64,000 nucleotides of DNA from Bradyrhizobium jicamae. GTDB lineage: Bacteria; Pseudomonadota; Alphaproteobacteria; Rhizobiales; Xanthobacteraceae. Every line of letters starts with the position of its first letter. The first letter of the stretch is position 1. Location of the stretch: positions 62,001 to 126,000 of the forward strand of contig NZ_JAFCKQ010000017.1 of NCBI RefSeq assembly GCF_018130215.1, in the 5' to 3' direction. The notes under the pieces are model-generated. The model made no database searches and was not told where the DNA came from. It saw only the letters and a program-made list of their open reading frames with translations. A program made the position numbers and the translations under genes. Shown piece after piece: positions 53,385-63,146 of the stretch.

Positions 53385-54581
53385 TCATGCTCCGCTTGCG
53401 CATGAGCCTGGCCCGGCGCCGACGGGCGTGGCGCTATCCAGCATGGGGCCTTTTGGGTTAGGAACAAGAGGCGTCAAAGCGGCAATTAGCTCGCGAGCTT
53501 TTACCGCAGGCGAATGATTGGCCCTAACATAGATCTGACATCGTTGCGCGAGCGCGTTGTATTCGTCCGCGTCCATGTCCCAAATGGCCTTCACGGATCT
53601 GGATAGTCCCGCCTCATCCTCGGCCGATCCGCCGAGGGCATGGCGCAGGACGATCAAATCGGGATCGACCGGCCGGCGCGTCACCACGGGTGTGCCCGTG
53701 GCCAGAGCCTCCAGGAACACGTTTGAGAAGCCCTCGTAGCGCGACGTGCAGAGAAGCATCGCCGCCTCTGAAAGAAATGATTGAATATCCGCCCGCCGGA
53801 CATAGCCGACCAACTCCACATTCGGCAGTTGGCGCAGGCCGTTCACGGCATCCAACGTCGCCTGATCAGCATCTCGGGACGGAGTTCCTGCCACGCGGAA
53901 TTTGAGGCTCGGAAGTTCCCGGGCAAGCTGTAACAGCAACGGCAGATTCTTTGGATAGCGGAAGACGCCGAGCCAGGCGACATAACCACGTTTCGCGCGC
54001 GGCAAAGGGGCAGTCGCATTTTCCGCCATTTCAATAGGATTATGGATAACGTGAATGGGCTTTCCTGGAAATTGCGCTGCCAATTGGTCGCGTTGATACC
54101 CGTTCTGACAGAGGAATCCAGCCGATCTGTGCTGGCCCCAGGAATAGGATAACTGCTCGTAACGTCGAAGGCCGATCTTGTATCGTTCGTCGACGTCCGC
54201 ATCGCTTACGACACGGTAGACGAACGGGATCCCAAGTTGGCTGGCGATGACAGCCATGATGCCCGTTTGCACCCCCCGTGCGCCCATAACGATGATGTCC
54301 GGACGATAGCGGCGGGTGGCCGCCCACACTTTGGGAATATATGAATAGAACCACTTCGCAACCCGCACGCCTCGCGCGGGGTCATAGGTCTCGATAAGCC
54401 TGATTTGCGGGCCCGGACCAACATGGTCCAAAGCGCCCTTCCAGGTGAGGACCGCGGTTTCGTGACCGGCGTTCTCGAGCGCGCGAAGCCAGATGGAAAG
54501 TTCGATGGCCCACCCGCCGATCGGATAGTTCTCATCCTTCAGCAGATAGGGAAGCGTAAAATCTATCGAAAGAATTCGCAC
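53385..54581 (-). CDS. Glycosyltransferase, family 4
   Basis: A GT-B enzyme of about 398 residues. It starts V-R-I-L-S-I-D-F-T-L-P-Y and has a G-G-W-A-I-E-L loop and the donor site C-T-S-R-Y-E-G-F-S-N-V-F-L-E-A-L. The GTG at 54581 has an AGGG site; an ATG at 54602 is possible. It is convergent with the heparinase gene. Confidence 0.85.
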   Translation of the reverse strand: MRILSIDFTLPYLLKDENYPIGGWAIELSIWLRALENAGHETAVLTWKGALDHVGPGPQIRLIETYDPARGVRVAKWFYSYIPKVWAATRRYRPDIIVMGARGVQTGIMAVIASQLGIPFVYRVVSDADVDERYKIGLRRYEQLSYSWGQHRSAGFLCQNGYQRDQLAAQFPGKPIHVIHNPIEMAENATAPLPRAKRGYVAWLGVFRYPKNLPLLLQLARELPSLKFRVAGTPSRDADQATLDAVNGLRQLPNVELVGYVRRADIQSFLSEAAMLLCTSRYEGFSNVFLEALATGTPVVTRRPVDPDLIVLRHALGGSAEDEAGLSRSVKAIWDMDADEYNALAQRCQIYVRANHSPAVKARELIAALTPLVPNPKGPMLDSATPVGAGPGSCASGA

Positions 54582-54871
54582 TTGAAGCCCTGAGCAGCTC
54601 ATTGCAACAGCAAGCAAAGCCATCAAAGTGTAATTCCGCTCTGCCGCGGCTCAATGGACTATCGTAGTTACCCACTAATTGCCAATTCCTATGCAGGGGC
54701 TCGGTATGCACTGATTTGACCGAGACGGAGTGCGAAGCGCGCTGTGCGTACTTTGCCGACGTCTTCCAACTTCTCGGCTCATTTGCGCCAATGTCGTTGC
54801 ACCGCAAACGAGATAAAATGTCATCATGTAGTACATGAACTGCGATCCCTCCGTAACGTAGAGCAGATGCC

Positions 54872-55873
54872 TTGAGAAGTTTTCTTATTACCATCGATAC
54901 CGAAGGCGATGACATTTGGAGCAAGCCTTCAAACCTGGAAACGCGCAATGCAGCCTTTCTTCCTCGCTTTCAGTCGCTGTGCGAGAAGTACGGTCTGAAG
55001 CCCACCTATTTGGTGAATTATGAAATGGCGAACGATCCCGCCTTCGTTGAGTTCGGGCGAGATCTGATCGCACGGGATGCCGGCGAAATCGGGATGCATT
55101 TGCATGCCTGGAATTCGCCCCCGATACGTCCCCTGACCAACGATGACTCCGGGCATCAGCCTTTTCTTGTCGAATATCCGGAAGACGACATCCGGAAGAA
55201 AATAGAGTTTCACACGCGTTTTCTTGAGGATCGTTTCGGCGTCAAGATGTTGAGCCATCGATCGGGCCGCTGGGCATTCAACGCCTTCTACGCCAGGGTC
55301 TTGAGGGATTTGGGCTATAAGGTAGACTGTTCCGTGACCCCTCATGTGGATTGGCGCGGCGCTAAAGGAGATCCACAGGGTGCGGGAGGGACGGATTATA
55401 GAGGGTTTCCCGAGCAGCATTACTGGATGAGTGAGCGAAATATTGCGCTTCCTGGAACATCTTCCCTGTTGGAGGTTCCAATGACGGTCATCAACCGATC
55501 ACCTGCTTTCCTGACCCGTGCGACCCAGGCTTGCGAAAGACTATCCGGCTTGCCGGATAAGGTCCGGCGTCACATCTGGCCGCTGGATTGGCTGCGCCCC
55601 AACGGATCAAATTTGAACTCGATGCTGCGCATACTCGACATCGCAATCGCGCAAAATCGGCCTTACGCCGAATTCATGACGCACTCCTCGGAGCTTATGC
55701 CGGGCGGAAGCCCGTATTTCCCGACGGACGAGTCAGTCGAGAAATTGTATCGGGATTTGAACGAGCTCTTTTCGCAGGTGGCGAAGCACTTTGTCGGGAG
55801 CACGCTTGCTGAATATCACGATCGGGTCCTGCTCCCATCGCGTTCAAATGAAATGCCGTCGGAGCTGCGGTAA
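54872..55873 (+). CDS. Polysaccharide deacetylase-like protein
   Basis: A 333-residue protein resembling the glycoside hydrolase/deacetylase barrel. Near the start it has I-T-I-D-T-E-G-D-D, a metal-type acidic strand, and later H-L-H-A-W, a probable His ligand. A TTG at 54872 is the only reasonable start in frame. The stop overlaps the following lyase-like gene by one base (TAATG). It may act on the polysaccharide; the exact reaction is unknown. Confidence 0.75.
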   Translation: MRSFLITIDTEGDDIWSKPSNLETRNAAFLPRFQSLCEKYGLKPTYLVNYEMANDPAFVEFGRDLIARDAGEIGMHLHAWNSPPIRPLTNDDSGHQPFLVEYPEDDIRKKIEFHTRFLEDRFGVKMLSHRSGRWAFNAFYARVLRDLGYKVDCSVTPHVDWRGAKGDPQGAGGTDYRGFPEQHYWMSERNIALPGTSSLLEVPMTVINRSPAFLTRATQACERLSGLPDKVRRHIWPLDWLRPNGSNLNSMLRILDIAIAQNRPYAEFMTHSSELMPGGSPYFPTDESVEKLYRDLNELFSQVAKHFVGSTLAEYHDRVLLPSRSNEMPSELR

Positions 55874-56718
55874 TGAAAGAAAGAATAATTGCGCCAACAA
55901 TCTTTGCCGCAGGGTTCATAGCCGGCCTGTCCGGCGGAATTCACAGCCTTGCGGCCACTGATACGCACGTGGCAGGCAACACAAGTGCGACCTCACAGCC
56001 CGCAAATGCAAGAGCCGTCGGCTCGATCACGTCGTTTTCTGCCAGGCCGAGAACCAGGTTTCAGATTGATGACACCAGCTATCAAGTTCAGGGGGCGGGT
56101 CGAAGCTGGAGCCTCAGCTCTCCCGACAGCCGCACTCTACGTTTCGAGATTCGACCTGGTGATTACGCCTGGTTCGATAGTTCAACAGTCGATCGCTCGG
56201 AGATTGCGAGCGACCAACTGATCATGAGCGGGACGTCTGCCAAGATAGCTTACACATTTATGCTGGAGCCTGGCGTAGCAAACACAGCATCGTGGTTTGT
56301 AACCGCAGAACTGCACAATGAAGACGAAGCTCTCGGACCCAACGTACATACATCGCCTCCGTTCGCGATCGAACTTGCAGGCGAACATCTGCGGATTGTA
56401 GCCCGACACTGCCCGACGGGTCTGGATCCGAGCAACCGCGCCGGAAACCTCAAGATCCTAACACTCTGGACCGATCCCAATCCAATTCGGCGTGGCGAGT
56501 TTTATGATATCAAGATTCAGGCCAATTTAGACAACACCAGCAATGGTCATTTGTACGTCTGGGCAAATGGCGATCAGGTCGTGAACTATCACGGCCCCTT
56601 GGGCTACGGAGCCCCCATCTACTGGGAAGAAGGGCTCTACCGGTCGGCAGACGCATCCCAGACGGTCGCAGCCAGTTTCCGAAATTTGCGGATCACAACC
56701 GGTCGCGATGACCTCTAA
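55873..56718 (+). CDS. Exported lyase-like domain protein, paralogue of the T1SS-linked protein
   Basis: A 281-residue protein. An N-terminal signal peptide or anchor (about residues 1-30) precedes one jelly-roll domain. It matches residues 5-236 of the large protein encoded at 41044-43542 closely: R-P-G-D-Y-A-W-F-D, S-P-P-F-A, T-L-W-T-D-P-N-P and G-P-L-G-Y-G-A are shared. It lacks the linker and repeats, so it is the short, periplasmic or membrane form. A role in trimming the polysaccharide is likely but unproven. Confidence 0.78.
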   Translation: MKERIIAPTIFAAGFIAGLSGGIHSLAATDTHVAGNTSATSQPANARAVGSITSFSARPRTRFQIDDTSYQVQGAGRSWSLSSPDSRTLRFEIRPGDYAWFDSSTVDRSEIASDQLIMSGTSAKIAYTFMLEPGVANTASWFVTAELHNEDEALGPNVHTSPPFAIELAGEHLRIVARHCPTGLDPSNRAGNLKILTLWTDPNPIRRGEFYDIKIQANLDNTSNGHLYVWANGDQVVNYHGPLGYGAPIYWEEGLYRSADASQTVAASFRNLRITTGRDDL

Positions 56719-56888
56719 GGAGCGCAGTGCGCGCAGGAGCCGAACCGGTCGGCGCCCGCGCCCAGGCAACATCGCTTGCGCTCGAGTGCGCAAACCTACT
56801 CTCGACCGGCTGGTCTGCGACTGGTTGGTTGTTGGCAAAGCGCCAGCCATTAGCACATTGCGGGCGCCCGGCCTGGCACAGGATCCCA

Positions 56889-58436
56889 TTATCCTGCTTT
56901 GCCTGAAGCACAAGACGCCGAGGGGGTAGCATCTGCCTGGGATCGATGGCCTGTCGCCTCCACACGAGAGGAGGCGACGGTTTCGTCAATTTGGCCGAGC
57001 TTATTGCGCATCTCCGCAAGCGTTCGATATCGCCCCGTCAGAACCAAAATAATGGCATAGAGCCCCAATATTGCGGCAGGCCCCCCTATCGCAGCAACTG
57101 GGGTCGAAGGTTTCAGCAGGTCGGCCGAAAGACGCACCACGAGTGCGCAAACTATCGACACGCCCAAGATTCCTCCAAGGTTATTCCAGTCCTGCAGCCT
57201 GGTGACAGGAATGCCCATGACCTTTGATATTCTCTGCAGGAAAAGTGCATTCACGACCAAGGCAGACAATAGCGACCCTATGGCCGCACCCGGCAAGCCG
57301 AAATACCGGACACCGACCAGGCTGGATAATACAGCGAAGGGAAAGACTACGGCCTCATAGCGCAGATTGGATGAACCTTGTTCGAACACATAGAGCAGCG
57401 GGGTCAATTCAATCGCCCAAATCATTGTTTGCAACAGATAGATGCGCAACACCGGCGAGCCGCTCGTATACTCCTGCGTAAAGAGGAAATGGATGACTTC
57501 ATCGGAAAAGGCAAACAGTGCCGCAGCGGCAGGGAATATGATCGCGTTGATGATCACGTTGCCTTGGTTATTGAGGCGCAATAGTTCTTCATGATTACCA
57601 AGTGAATGAAGACGGCTCATCTTGGGCGTGAGCAAATTAACCAGCACGCCTCTCAGGACTTCGAACGGCATGACGAGTGTCGTTGCAATCGAAAAAATGC
57701 CGAACACCGCTGATGAAAATATCGAGGCAACGATCCACTGCTCGGCCTGTTTCCGCACGTGGAATAGCACGGTGGCTACGCCAAACGGAATCGCGCACCG
57801 AAGCTGTTCACGGAATTGCTGCTTGTCAATCGGGAACAGCCGAATTCCGCAATAGCGCTCAATGAAATAGCCCAAAACGCCAAGGCGCATGCAGGCTGCA
57901 ATCAACGTAGCAACCAGCACTTCTTCCAGTCGTTGAAAAATGACTGCCGCCGAAACGACGAGCACAGCTCGGAATGCAGACGTGATCAGGACAGCTTGTG
58001 CCTGCCAGGCGATTTGCCCTGTGGCATTCGGTAAGATGTCGAGTAACAGGCCCAAATTCGAAGCGAACAGGAAAGCCGTCAGCAGGAACCCGTGTTGGTG
58101 CAGCAGGTCCTTCATGCCCGAGGGCAGAGCATCACTGAAGACGAAGATCAGAAGCGCCGCCAACATCGTTGTGGCGAGCAAGAACAGCGCGGTCTGCCCG
58201 ACATAGATCCGGCGTCCCTCCGGATCCAAGCGGGCAAAGAAGAAGAGTAAGCTGCGGGGCAGACCCAGGGGGAACAGCAAGGTCACGGTCGTTGCAAGCA
58301 GCCAGAACAGCCGATATTCGCCGAAGTCCGTGGTGCCGACAGTTCGCACCAGGACGACAGGCGTCAATAGCATGATGAACTGTTCAACGTAGCGCGCAAC
58401 GGAAAGAACTATTCCTTGCCGCAATATCGATGCCAT
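56889..58436 (-). CDS. Polysaccharide flippase (Wzx-like)
   Basis: A 515-residue integral membrane protein with about 12-14 hydrophobic helices, beginning I-L-R-Q-G-I-V-L-S-V-A-R-Y. The profile and location fit a MATE/MOP flippase that moves the lipid-linked repeat unit across the inner membrane. The C-terminal about 45 residues are a soluble tail. The gene has lower GC than the dehydrogenase region, as is common for flippases. Confidence 0.87.
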   Translation of the reverse strand: MASILRQGIVLSVARYVEQFIMLLTPVVLVRTVGTTDFGEYRLFWLLATTVTLLFPLGLPRSLLFFFARLDPEGRRIYVGQTALFLLATTMLAALLIFVFSDALPSGMKDLLHQHGFLLTAFLFASNLGLLLDILPNATGQIAWQAQAVLITSAFRAVLVVSAAVIFQRLEEVLVATLIAACMRLGVLGYFIERYCGIRLFPIDKQQFREQLRCAIPFGVATVLFHVRKQAEQWIVASIFSSAVFGIFSIATTLVMPFEVLRGVLVNLLTPKMSRLHSLGNHEELLRLNNQGNVIINAIIFPAAAALFAFSDEVIHFLFTQEYTSGSPVLRIYLLQTMIWAIELTPLLYVFEQGSSNLRYEAVVFPFAVLSSLVGVRYFGLPGAAIGSLLSALVVNALFLQRISKVMGIPVTRLQDWNNLGGILGVSIVCALVVRLSADLLKPSTPVAAIGGPAAILGLYAIILVLTGRYRTLAEMRNKLGQIDETVASSRVEATGHRSQADATPSASCASGKAG

Positions 58437-58881
58437 GACTCAGCGACCTAGGCGGAGGCGGCAATGGCGCCAAAGAGGATGCCGCCGGCAGCGACATTGG
58501 CCTGCCTCCGTCTCATGTCGCCGGCGGACGAGTTCCGATGCATCATTGCGCGGGCCACAGCCGTTAATCGAGTTAGCGAGCCGCTTATCGGTTGTCACTA
58601 GGATGCACATCACAAAACTTCATTGATCGTCGACTGAGCTCACGCAGTCAACTGAGCTGGACTTCCCGTGAAGTCAATTTGATCAAGTGTAAGCGAACGG
58701 CTTGTAAAACAAAACACTTCGATCGAGTTTACCATGGCTGACCGGCTACCCAAATCTGGGTACTCCGCTAACGCACTATTCTTGGATCGCTGCACGCAAC
58801 ACAATGGTCCAGCCTGGGTGCCCCCTCACCCACGGCCCCGCTCCTTCATCAGTTAACACGGCGGCAGCCTGGGAACCGATC
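58437..58881. other. Divergent intergenic region
   Basis: About 445 bases between the flippase and the VanZ-like gene. No convincing gene, terminator or operator was seen. Its base composition is less GC-rich than the flanks. Both promoters are presumed to lie here. Confidence 0.5.
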
Positions 58882-59277
58882 ATGCTCCAGCTCCTGTCGA
58901 AAATCGTGGCTTGGATCGCGCTTGCCTTCATCATCCTTGCAACGCTTGGACCGCTCCACGAACGCCCCGTAATTGCCGGATCGCTCTTCGAGCACCTGGC
59001 GGCATTTGCACTTCTGGGGCTTACATTCATGCTTGGCTATCCGAGACACGTGTGGTTGGCGATCGCCATTGTCATCGGGAGCGCCTTTGCACTCGAGGCC
59101 CTGCAATTGTTGACCCCCGACCGGCACGCCCGGCTCATTGACGCACTGGTGAAAGCTTCAGGCGGTCTCACGGGACTTTGCACGGGCTACGTGGCATCGC
59201 TGCTGTCGCATAATCCGGTTTGGCGAAGTAGCCAGGTTCCGGGCTTGCCAACTACCACGACCAGTTCGTACGAATAG
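58882..59277 (+). CDS. VanZ-family membrane protein
   Basis: A 131-residue protein with three or four hydrophobic helices, resembling short VanZ-like proteins seen in rhizobial polysaccharide clusters. The ATG at 58882 is preferred over the open frame upstream, which lacks membrane-protein character. It lies 12 bases before the polymerase gene. Its biochemical role is unknown. Confidence 0.78.
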   Translation: MLQLLSKIVAWIALAFIILATLGPLHERPVIAGSLFEHLAAFALLGLTFMLGYPRHVWLAIAIVIGSAFALEALQLLTPDRHARLIDALVKASGGLTGLCTGYVASLLSHNPVWRSSQVPGLPTTTTSSYE

Positions 59278-59289
59278 GCGGGTAAAGAT

Positions 59290-60720
59290 ATGGCGTCGCG
59301 AGAACAAGAAATCCGATACGGAACAAGGGGCATGGCCCTGAAAGATAGCGACCTGCTTATCGATCGTCATACGCTCGATCATCTGGTCGAGCAAAGTGGA
59401 AGATTTCTCGTTCTCCTGTTCGTCTTTTCTTTGCCGTTCCAGCGGGTGTTATTTCTGAGGGAGAATCTGTTCGGTCTCCAGGGGTTGAAGCCGTTCAACC
59501 TGTTGTCGGCTGCGGTCCTGGCCTGTCTGTTTTTTCAGGGTACGCTGCTAAGCGCGACAGACAGGATTGAGCAAAAATCCCTTAGAATTTTTCTCGTGTA
59601 TTTCGCGATCTTTACCGTTGCCCTGATTCGATCAGTCCCGAACGCCCCGCTTTTTCATAGTCGCTTGCCTGATGTATTTCCGGAGTCCTATTTTGACTAC
59701 ATACTGTCATCATGCATTACGTCGGCCCTCTACGTTCTGCCATTCCTGTTTATTCTGAAAAATATGCGCTCCTTCAAGGAGCTTGACCAGATCACTGTGG
59801 TGATCTGCCTCTCGATATCGTTGCTGTCAGTCAGTTTGATCGCGCTTGTCCTGATGAATCCATCCGCCCTCTCAGGCAACCGGGATGAAATGACTGACTT
59901 GTGCGAAACCTATTTCGGCGTTCATTACAATACGATCGGAACAATTTACATTTGTACCGCGCCTTTGTTGCTCCACAAGCTTCTTACCCGCAATGCGTAC
60001 CGCTGGATTGTTCCCATGGGCCTGGCGCTTGTGGCTATTCTTCTCCTCCAGTCACGCAGCGCGCTCATCACGGTGGCAGTTTCGTGTTGTCTATATCTGG
60101 TTTGGATGCGCAGGTTTGGCATTTTGATTGCGGGCGCCGGATTGGTCGGCATTGCACTGTTCTTGTTTAGCGGGCCAACGATCGACGCACTCCTCTCGAT
60201 CGGTTTTGTTGACAGTTCCGATTTCTCGGCCGACGCCGTGCTCACCGGACGCGTTGACTACATCTGGATTCCCCTTCTGGACGAATGGACCAGCAATATA
60301 GGCCTGTTCCTGTTTGGCGCTGGACGCTACGGCATAGTGACGAGCGAACAGTGGGACGCAGGAGTCCTTATTCACGCGGCTCACGCCCACAACGCAATTC
60401 TCGACTTCTTTGTAGACTGCGGCGCACTTTTTACCTGTGCGCTTATAGTCTTTCTTCTCATCGGGGTGGCCACGGCCCTGCGAGTCGGACGACAGTTGAA
60501 CAGCGCTCTATACTGGGCATTGTTCACATGCATCTTTGGCTTTGGAATTGGAATGTTCACAGAGCGTGAAATCTTCCCCACAGTCGATAACATGTATGTC
60601 TTTCCGATCATCGCAATGATGATCAACCTGGCGCGGTTACATGCCCTCGGTGGGCGCGAGATCGCCGGCTCTTACCGTCTAGCGTCACCGAGGCACGACG
60701 CTGCTTCGCGGTCGATGTAG
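59290..60720 (+). CDS. O-antigen/exopolysaccharide polymerase (Wzy-like)
   Basis: A 476-residue protein with about 10-12 membrane helices and a long periplasmic loop (about residues 300-370) holding H-A-A-H-A-H-N, a His-rich motif near the active loop of Wzy and ligase-like enzymes. It would polymerise repeat units in the periplasm. The last 36 bases overlap the 3' end of the opposite deacetylase gene. Confidence 0.85.
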   Translation: MASREQEIRYGTRGMALKDSDLLIDRHTLDHLVEQSGRFLVLLFVFSLPFQRVLFLRENLFGLQGLKPFNLLSAAVLACLFFQGTLLSATDRIEQKSLRIFLVYFAIFTVALIRSVPNAPLFHSRLPDVFPESYFDYILSSCITSALYVLPFLFILKNMRSFKELDQITVVICLSISLLSVSLIALVLMNPSALSGNRDEMTDLCETYFGVHYNTIGTIYICTAPLLLHKLLTRNAYRWIVPMGLALVAILLLQSRSALITVAVSCCLYLVWMRRFGILIAGAGLVGIALFLFSGPTIDALLSIGFVDSSDFSADAVLTGRVDYIWIPLLDEWTSNIGLFLFGAGRYGIVTSEQWDAGVLIHAAHAHNAILDFFVDCGALFTCALIVFLLIGVATALRVGRQLNSALYWALFTCIFGFGIGMFTEREIFPTVDNMYVFPIIAMMINLARLHALGGREIAGSYRLASPRHDAASRSM

Positions 60721-61701
60721 CGCCTGCACCGCCTCGAAGATTCCGCTCATTCGAGCCGTGAAGCTTGAACGACTGTGGAAGCCGATTCTCGGAAGTGCAA
60801 AGTGATTCACTTTGTCATTGTACAGGCGCCCTTGTTGTGTTGTTACCGCGGTCTGATAACCGACCTCGCTCGCCAGATCCTCCTCACGACGTCCGCATGC
60901 TCCCAGCGTGCCGTACGGATATGCGACGTGCCGAACCGAAAATTGAAGTAGATTCTCAAGGTAGGCGCGGTTATCGGCCAACTCGGTTCGCGCCGAAGAC
61001 CTGTCCAGGGTTGCTAGCGCCGGGTGCGAACTTGTGTGGCCGCCAATTGACGCGAGGGGATGACGCGCGAGCTTGATAAGCTCGCGCTCGTCCAAGAAGT
61101 ACTCGTCATTCATTGCCGCCAGCGAAATCCCGTTCTGCTTGAACGTCGGGGCGAGCAGAGCTGCTCGCCGGTAATCCTCGTGAACCCACCGGATCACATC
61201 GGCCAATGCCGACGTCTTGGTTCGAATATCGGAACAATGAAATTTGCGGCCTAATGCTTCTATTACGACTGTGTCTCGCGAGAGAAACAATCTGCGCAAG
61301 GCGAGCCACCAGCACTGCATGGATCGTGTCAGAGCGCCAGTGGGCACGTACATCATGAACGGCGCGTTGTGCCGCTCGAGGATTGGAAGTGCTACCGAGA
61401 CATTATCGCGGTAGCCGTCGTCGAAAGTCAGAACCGCGTAGCGACCCGATTGATCGTCGTTCGCCAGCTTCTCCAGACATTCATCGAAGCTGACAATTGA
61501 CCAGCCTTCCCGTTGTAGCCAATCGATTGAATATTCAAAGAGGTCAACTGACGTGCCAGTCATCAATTCTGACTGAAAATCTCGCTGGATCTCGTGAAAC
61601 GAGATGATGGCCGCTCTCGCGGCAAAGCGTTGGCTAATGAAGGCCAGTTCTCCAATTCGACTTGCGCCGTAGAACAGGCAACTCTTTAGAAGATGGTTCA
61701 T
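60685..61701 (-). CDS. Polysaccharide deacetylase (NodB homology domain)
   Basis: A 338-residue protein. The NodB domain shows L-T-F-D-D-G-Y (motif 1), G-G-H-T-S-S-H-P-A-L (motif 2) and the Y-P-Y-G turn (motif 3). It would remove N-acetyl groups from a glycan intermediate. The 3' end overlaps the polymerase gene convergently by 36 bases. Confidence 0.9.
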   Translation of the reverse strand: MNHLLKSCLFYGASRIGELAFISQRFAARAAIISFHEIQRDFQSELMTGTSVDLFEYSIDWLQREGWSIVSFDECLEKLANDDQSGRYAVLTFDDGYRDNVSVALPILERHNAPFMMYVPTGALTRSMQCWWLALRRLFLSRDTVVIEALGRKFHCSDIRTKTSALADVIRWVHEDYRRAALLAPTFKQNGISLAAMNDEYFLDERELIKLARHPLASIGGHTSSHPALATLDRSSARTELADNRAYLENLLQFSVRHVAYPYGTLGACGRREEDLASEVGYQTAVTTQQGRLYNDKVNHFALPRIGFHSRSSFTARMSGIFEAVQALHRPRSSVVPR

Positions 61702-61836
61702 TTGGGGACCCCGTCAGCGTCTGGATCAACCATAGAACCCCGCTCCCCTGCGGCTATCCTTGTCTCGTCAATGACACTCGATCGCGCAGCGAGCTTCCGG
61801 GTCAAGAAGTCAGTTTTAGGTGATGGTGGGCAGCCC

Positions 61837-63003
61837 TCACACCGAACTGGTAAGTCGGACCGGCCGTGTAGTTGTTGATGCTTCAGATTGAGGATCTGGT
61901 CGAATCCCGCCCGGACCGGATCGCTCGATGCCGCCATCCTGTAAGCTAAGACGGGATTCATAACCGCTGATGCGAATGCTGCCATCCGCCAGATCCAGGA
62001 GAATTCCGAATGCGCCCCCCAAAATAAGTCCCCCCACGATCGCAATTGCGAGCACGAGTCCGACTTTCGGCGAACTGGCCCCCGAGGGGCGGGACGCTTC
62101 GGTGAGCAAATGCGCCTCCAGCACCGGGCCTGTGCCAACGGTCTGCTGTTGCGCCTCCATGTAGCGCTGCACACGGACAAAATTATCAAGGGTCCTTGCG
62201 GTAGCTTCCGCGGCACTTTCCAGTTCGCTGAGCTCGCGTGGCTTCGCGGCGAGCGACTGTGACGGGAGAGCACCCGCATCGGAAGCGCTCGGGGCATTCG
62301 CAATATCGTTCCGGCGCTTATAATCCGCCACGGCCTTTTTGGCAGCCGCGGCCTGATTGCTTAATTCGATCGTCCGATCCCTGACCCATTTCTCGCTTTG
62401 CAACGCCGATTTGTACTTTGCCTCCATTTCAGCCAGGACATATGTCTCGGCAACGGCGTTCAAGACTTGCGCCGCTCGGTCAGGATCGACGGAGTCGAAG
62501 GTGAGTTGGACAATGTACGTCAGACCGACGCGTTTCGCCGTGAGCTTGCGCTTGAACGAGTCCATGGCATAGCGCGTCAGGTCAGAGCTTGTTACCGGTC
62601 GACTCCAGCCGAGCAGCCGGGATGCCCACCTGATCATGCCGCGCACAATGCCGTGCCCGGAGAATTCCGGATCCGCCGCCAAATCGAGTTTCCGTATCAC
62701 AGCGCGAGCGACGGCCTCAGACTTTATTATCTCGATCTGACTTTCCACGATGGTCGACACCGACGTGGTGTCTCCGGGAGCCGCTTTCGAGTCGACGACA
62801 AGTTGCGCCTGGGCGGTGAATGTGGGGACCGCAACGACGAGGTAAAGCACAGCAGCCACGAATGCCGCGCCACACGCGAGCAGCATGACCGAGAAGCGTC
62901 GCCGCACGAAGGCGATCCATACCCCTCTGCCCGGCGAACGGAATTCTGGCTGCAGAATTGTGTCCAGGCTTGCCGAATTGTCAACTTTATGAGTCTGCAG
63001 CAT
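61837..63003 (-). CDS. Chain-length determinant (Wzz/GumC-like) protein
   Basis: A 388-residue co-polymerase. Membrane helices lie at about residues 38-60 and 310-335; the periplasmic part between them has coiled-coil character (M-E-A-K-Y-K-S-A-L-Q). The tyrosine-kinase domain of fused BY-kinases is absent. It sets polymer length with Wzy and the exporter. Confidence 0.85.
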   Translation of the reverse strand: MLQTHKVDNSASLDTILQPEFRSPGRGVWIAFVRRRFSVMLLACGAAFVAAVLYLVVAVPTFTAQAQLVVDSKAAPGDTTSVSTIVESQIEIIKSEAVARAVIRKLDLAADPEFSGHGIVRGMIRWASRLLGWSRPVTSSDLTRYAMDSFKRKLTAKRVGLTYIVQLTFDSVDPDRAAQVLNAVAETYVLAEMEAKYKSALQSEKWVRDRTIELSNQAAAAKKAVADYKRRNDIANAPSASDAGALPSQSLAAKPRELSELESAAEATARTLDNFVRVQRYMEAQQQTVGTGPVLEAHLLTEASRPSGASSPKVGLVLAIAIVGGLILGGAFGILLDLADGSIRISGYESRLSLQDGGIERSGPGGIRPDPQSEASTTTRPVRLTSSV

Positions 63004-63146
63004 GTTCCATTACCAGCCTAACGGTTGCACTTCCATGCTTCGCACAAGCGGTAATGCGAAGCGCCCAATAGCGTAATATTAGCCCAATTCCAGTACGTCC
63101 GGCGATCTAGCAAATAGAAGGACCGTCAGCAGGTTCGAGGGAGAGG

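Noticed and set aside
58437..58626. A 63-residue frame upstream of the flippase
   Set aside because: Arg-rich, without a ribosome-binding site; probably non-coding promoter DNA.
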